Below, piece after piece: positions 59,701 through 64,000 of a stretch of 64,000 bases of DNA. The translations under genes and the position numbers were made by a program. Below the pieces are notes generated by a model, which made no database searches, had not been told where the DNA came from, and was given only the letters and a program-made list of their open reading frames with translations. Where the stretch lies: the NCBI GenBank assembly GCA_030248135.1, contig JASANC010005427.1:62001-126000 (forward strand), written 5' to 3'. Source of the DNA: Theristus sp. LFF4_11 (Eukaryota; Nematoda; Chromadorea; Monhysterida; Xyalidae). Each line of letters opens with the position of its first letter. Position 1 is the stretch's first letter.

Positions 59701-61012
59701 AGAACTTGGACATCTCATTTTAGCTTGCACAAAACACAACGGACGTCAGTAGTGGAACGACGGGCGAAATAACATCGTCCTCGCTCACTTCATTGCTAGC
59801 AGCGCTCGAAAAGCACGGTATCCGAGCAACGGGCGCGAATACCGTGCAACCGCAATCACAGACCGCAAACAAGCCGCCGACAGGTCACCAGACACAGTCG
59901 AATGACCTCGTAACGGACGCTGCGTTGAACATTCTTCGAACGCAACAAGACCGCCAACGTTTGGAGGGAGCAACTGGTGGCGCCACTCGTACGGCAACTT
60001 CAGCTGGTTCACCGCACAGAAGCAACCCATGGGCTCAGCCACTACCAACTGGGCCCGTTGAAGACGATTGGTACCGGTATTCTCGACCGTCGGCAAGCGC
60101 AGCGGCTCAGCCACAGTCAACGGCTCGCGCTGTCACCGGCACTAACTTGGATAACATGTCGGTCACCGCTGAATCGTTGGCCAGTTTGGCGTCGAATCTC
60201 AGTGAGATGTCCGACGAAGAACTGCTGCGGCTTGCTTCGCTAACTGGTCGGTTTTGTTTATTTCTGTGACATATTTTTTGTTTTTCGCCACAAAATGCTC
60301 AACGTCAGTGCTTTTGCAGCATTGCACTGCGTTAATAGCATCGTTTTTTTTAATTTTCTCAGTGATTATGAGTGATTTACAGTTGGTGATGATCGATTTT
60401 TGGTGGAGGTTTTGTGTCTCGGAGAGTTAATCAGTGTTTTAGTTCCGCTCCGCTAAGAGTCTAGCTCAACTTGCAGCATTGTATTTTTGTTGTACGCTTT
60501 TTTGTTAGACGTGCATTAATTTACATTTTGATTAACTTGGTTAGACACACTATCGTCAGGCGGAAATAGTGCCGCCAGTTCAGCGACCGGCTATGGTTGG
60601 TCGGCGTCCGAACAGTCTGCATTTGCGAATCAAGCGTCTCAAGGTTATGGACGTGTGTACGGCAGCGTGTCGACCGCTTCGACTGCCGCGGCCGCTTCAG
60701 CTATTCCTGTTCGTTTATTTTAATTTGTTCGTTCAATCGTTGTTATCCGCTTTTATTCTTGTGTCGTTTATTCTTGCGCAGCTGTTATGCTTTTTGGTGA
60801 AAACAAATACAGTTTTTTGCCAAAAAAACTGTATTTATTATTTATTCCAAGGTGTTGTCATTAGGTTTTTTTGCCTATTTGTGATTCTTCTGTTTCAGTC
60901 GCAGCAAGGTGTTACTTCGAGCTACGGCCGTTCATACGGCACTGATCCTGCAAGTTTTTCGGATCAACAGTTCGCCAGTTGGATGGGACAATTTGGTCGC
61001 ACTGGCATGTAA
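47772..61012 (+). CDS. Chromodomain / multi-zinc-finger / RS-domain protein, about 2250 aa
   Basis: No named homologue recognised. Exons: 47772-47901, 48152-48315, 48445-48567, 48671-48781, 48900-49097, 49183-50817, 51058-51210, 51297-51365, 51480-51591, 51710-51846, 52095-52227, 52327-52547, 52613-52738, 52939-53223, 53443-53539, 53738-53839, 53943-54124, 54391-54661, 54976-55220, 57995-58220, 58403-59649, 59724-60246, 60560-60708, 60899-61012. All phases agree. Residues about 17-73 form a chromodomain (DVFVVEKVLKKR, YFVKWQGYADSDNTWEP); cage residues F, W, Y suit methyl-lysine. About 240-790 is Lys/Glu/Thr-rich with TQEV-QEKPKE repeats. Five C2H2 fingers of matrin/U1 spacing follow (KCTVC, ICSLC, YCETC, ACELC, LCRLC, each with HX4-5H), some preceded by an IG-(E/D)-I/F strand motif. 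A Pro-rich then Arg/Ser domain and a Gln/Ser-rich tail end it. It is likely nuclear, linking chromatin and RNA. It could be two genes if the intron at 55221-57994 is not spliced. Confidence 0.75.
55965..57480 (-). CDS. Ionotropic glutamate-receptor-like membrane protein, nested antisense
   Basis: Exons 57480-56701, 56581-56332, 56260-55965; 441 aa, phases agree. A short extracellular N-terminus is followed by TM1 (LILVYAWPVWLGWLLLSVLI) and a hydrophilic loop of about 45 residues. A second TM (LHLIFGFFVLHLAFTLYSNS) then runs into VVVLQKPAKPTQ. An S2-like ligand-binding half comes next, and a last TM (SGSFLLLTVGLFAAG) ends in VLLVAETGLGTI. The order and the YSNSLVVVLQ and final TM-E motifs fit the ionotropic receptor superfamily. 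The amino-terminal domain is absent and the loop between the first two TMs lacks a recognisable pore helix. It lies wholly in an intron of the chromodomain gene on the opposite strand. The exact ligand is unknown. Confidence 0.65.
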
Positions 61013-63736
61013 TTTCACAAAAAAAGTTAATGTGATTTTGATTGTTGTTTAATACCTGTTGTTGATTTTTTGTTCTTTTTTTATAATTCTACGACTTAAG
61101 GCTCACGAACTTTGCAAGGTTCTGAGGCGCTGGTTTTTTTATTCAGGTGTGGCTGGTTTGGGTTTTCATGTTAGGAGAATCTACTTTGTTATAAAAATCA
61201 AAATTTATACTTTCCCAGAATTTTCTGGGAATTTTCTGTTGTTCTTACGCATTCACCCAACCCATACTGCTGTTTTTATTTTTCACTAGTTTTTTGTTCA
61301 AAATTTTCTATGAAACAAGTGATTGTCTTTGAATCATAGAACACGTGGTCTGATGACTTTTCAAACAGGCTAAGAGTGATTTTTTCTTTCTTGTTAACAG
61401 GTTTTGTGTCATTTTGCACTGTTCTTTTTTTATTTGTTTTTAAGACTGAGTTTTTTCAGTTTTGAATTCATTATCTGACAAAGCAACACTAGCAATTGGT
61501 TCGGTGACCCGTGGGTGTTACACGTGTGAAGTGAAGTGACTTCACTTGTAAATGTTTTCCAACATTTTCAATGCATGTCGTGGTTAGGATCGGATGTGAC
61601 GGAATCGCACAATATGGTAGTTGTTGCGACGGTGTCAGTAAAGTCCTCGTTTTTAGCCTCCACTTTAGCCCCATTATATTTTTTTGTCACCAAGTGATCG
61701 TTGTTCTGTTTGTTTATTTTATGCGATTCAGTCTGCATATCGAGGGTCACCTTTCATATTTTTCAGAATAAAAATTGACTAAATGAATCTTTTGTTATTG
61801 CTTGGCGTCATTACCAATGACTGCACCACAAGCCGAAGAAACTCCCTTAAGTAGCGCCGCCTAATTTTAAAACGGTGCACACGCTAACGTTATTTTTATT
61901 GTCATGTCAATTGTGAAGTTTTATTTTTCCATTGACTCTATATCATATTATTAACTGATTGGTTGGTGACCACGTGACGCATGCATTGTGTTCAGTCATT
62001 GTCCGCACGCATGCATGCATCACTTAGTCAACAATCAAACTGCAATTGTTGGAAGGGCCAAAAACTACAGTTCATCTGAAAAATATATGCAACATGACGT
62101 AATGACCAACCAAGCGCTGAGAATTGCTAATGACCAACCAGTGAGCGCTGAGACTTGTTCATTACTAACAAATCAGCGCTGAGAACTGCTATGACCAACC
62201 AATCAGCTAGTTGCATATATTAGCGAGATAAACTGTAATTATTTAAAAAAATATTTGTACGTAAGTTCTGTAAAATTTGTAAACTTCAACCCCATATCTC
62301 TAAGGCACGAGATGCAGTGGGGTGCGCTGAAGTGCGCTGCTGCGCGCCGGCATGAACGATGAAGTGACGCGCTGTGAAGCTCGCCTGTTTAGGTCAAAGG
62401 GCTATCAAATTCTGCAGTTGCTGACGTCGGTTCATTTCATCATTCACGTTGAAGCCGACGCCTGCGCTTCCGCGTGCGCGTGCATGAAAACGAGGGACCT
62501 GGAGCACTGTGCAAAGCGTTCGTGCGTGCATTGCTCCCGTGTCGATCTTCGAATGGTTCACTAATTATGACTGGCTTGGCCCTGTATCTTTCCATTGGTC
62601 AGCGCAGCACATTTTCTCACGCACGCTACTACTGAAAACGCTTGACCTCGACTTATGATCAGCAGGCTTAAGAGAAGTTTTTGAGGATTGGAGATAAAAC
62701 CAGACAAATTTTCGGTTCATTTTTGAACGTCAAAGGCTCATCCGATGTCAACAACCAAGAGAAACCATACTCGTTGCGTCATGTTGGACTACCGCGTTTG
62801 AAAGCTGAGAGTTCGAAACTTTTCCTTTGTATTGCACCATGCTGATCAGCTTGCAGTCGATGCAACAATCCAGATTTGCTGCTTTGATGTGTCCGTGGGG
62901 ATGGGATAGGTAAGCGTATACATGTCTGTGTATTCATCAAGAGTGACAGTTCAGTATCAACATTCGACTTGTCTCAACTGGGATTATTGAAAATGATGGA
63001 TTAAACCCAATAAATTGTTTCACCCGGTATCGTGCGTGTCAGTCGGTGTGTGGTGCGCGTGCACTTCTGCACTTGGTCAGTAATATGCCATGCCAATGCC
63101 AATAATAATTCCACTGCAGAACGTTCTCGTATTTTTAAACGATTACTGTCACAGGACAGGACCAGTTGGTGTGTGCAAATACGTTAATAAAGAAGGTGCT
63201 TGGTTCGCGGTTCATGTCATGGCCTTTGGCTGTGGCTGTGATGTGTTTTTAGGTCAAACCAAAAAAGTAACAAACACCGTTTGAGAGTGGACTTGGGTCT
63301 TTGTTCATCAATACAGTATGTCTGCTGGTTTTTGCAGTGCAGTTTTTGGAGCACTGCTGTGCTAATCGGTGCAATCATGAACAAGTTATACGCTCATTTG
63401 TTCGATCGGCTGGGGCGGGCGAGCCAATTATAGTGGTATTGCGGAGCTTTATAATGGCTTGATTTATGTTGCTAGGGCGTTTGGCGGTGTGTTTTATTGA
63501 CCCTTTGACAGCGTCTCCATACTGGAAATACTTCTGATTACATTGTCACACATGCCACATACGCTGATTCAACCAAACAAAACGTTGCTACGTGATGTGC
63601 GTGTTTTTTGAACCATTCAATGTTTGACAAATGAGCGAGCAACGAAACTCTAATTGACGGGTTGATTGAACCCGTTTTGTTTGATAAGATTCTATGGTGC
63701 CGTCGGAACCGAACACAACAACACTTCCACGGACCA
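61013..63736. other. Intergenic region with repeats
   Basis: It holds the 3' end of the chromodomain gene (AATAAA at about 61768-61773), a MITE (62068-62235) and a degraded GC-rich stretch (62320-62530). The GC-rich stretch has GCGCTGAAGTGCGCTG and resembles the element at 6087-7548. No further gene was recognised. Confidence 0.6.
62068..62235. mobile_element. Mariner-like MITE, family A (copy 2)
   Basis: This 168-bp element starts CAGTTCATCTGAAAAATATA, ends GCGAGATAAACTG, and is flanked by TA on both sides. It has one more internal GACCAACCA-type repeat than the copy at 20500-20643. Confidence 0.85.
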
Positions 63737-64000
63737 ATGAATCCAAAACTCCATCACATCTTGCAAACGATCAAACACGGTTGCATTCGCTTTGCCAAGT
63801 GCATTCCATTGTTCGCGATTCTGATTCTGTACGCCGCTGTAGGCGGTGTCTTGTACTATCTGTTGGACCTGATGTCCGAAACGCCGACGTTCTACGGTGA
63901 TTTCAAGAAACAGAAGATCGCCCGAATGGAGGTTGCCATCGAGGAGAAAGCCGAACGGGACTGTCTCGATGGCTACATCGACGCGGGCACCGCGATGGCT
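63737..64000 (+). CDS. Membrane protein N-terminus, possibly a two-pore K+ channel (partial)
   Basis: An open frame from ATG at 63737 (MNPKLHHILQ) runs off the window. It has a strongly hydrophobic segment (IPLFAILILYAAVGGVLYYL) about 25 residues in, then a charged region rich in Glu and Lys. The hydrophobic motif resembles TM1 of nematode TWK channels, but no pore signature is within the window. The start is the first ATG in this frame after upstream non-coding DNA; an overlapping ATG at 63694 is in another frame. The family call is tentative. Confidence 0.4.
   Translation, partial: MNPKLHHILQTIKHGCIRFAKCIPLFAILILYAAVGGVLYYLLDLMSETPTFYGDFKKQKIARMEVAIEEKAERDCLDGYIDAGTAMA

Noticed and set aside
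62790..62830. Possible tRNA B box (GAGTTCGAAAC)
   Set aside because: No A box at the right distance and no cloverleaf pairing.

Overview
The window is animal nuclear DNA, most likely from a nematode. The genes are intron-rich with GT-AG junctions and TTTTCAG-type acceptors. The two-HMG-box protein at 20.2-23.0 kb looks, from memory, closest to Caenorhabditis HMG-1.2. At least one gene (47.77 kb) has a strong acceptor about 25 nt before its ATG, as in spliced-leader trans-splicing. All family calls come from reading the translated sequence; no search was run. Exon boundaries were read by eye and checked by reading-frame phase.

Layout. 0.1-13.9 kb, minus: a 23-exon UBE2O-type ubiquitin-conjugating enzyme gene. 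Its 6.2-kb intron 7 holds a GC-rich inverted-repeat element (6.1-7.5 kb) and a foldback-like transposon (7.6-12.1 kb) with a mariner-like element nested in one arm. 13.9-20.2 kb: intergenic, with telomere-like and AT-rich repeats. 20.2-23.0 kb, plus: HMGB gene with two possible C-termini. 25.2-32.6 kb, minus: three close genes, ALKBH4, then PHPT1 (janus), then METTL17. METTL17 has a giant (CA)n/(GT)n tract in one intron. ALKBH4 is interrupted by a 184-bp homopolymer-rich block. 34.5-42.6 kb, plus: a PIWI-clade Argonaute with a hAT transposon in an intron. 44.5-46.8 kb, minus: cytosolic Hsp70 with a heat-shock promoter. 47.8-61.0 kb, plus: one very large gene, predicted at about 2250 aa, joining a chromodomain, Lys/Glu/Thr-rich repeats, five matrin-like C2H2 fingers, an Arg/Ser domain and a Gln/Ser-rich tail. 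A small antisense gene for an ionotropic-receptor-like membrane protein lies in one of its introns (56.0-57.5 kb). 63.7 kb to the end, plus: start of a membrane protein, possibly a two-pore potassium channel.

Functionally these are mostly unrelated housekeeping genes. The suggestive neighbourhood is the PIWI gene and, 5 kb away beyond Hsp70, the chromodomain/zinc-finger/RS gene. A small-RNA effector next to a putative methyl-histone reader with RNA-type zinc fingers is worth testing as a chromatin-silencing pair, but adjacency is the only link seen. Transposons of several classes (hAT, Tc1/mariner-like and its MITEs, foldback-like, GC-rich inverted repeats) fill introns and intergenic DNA.
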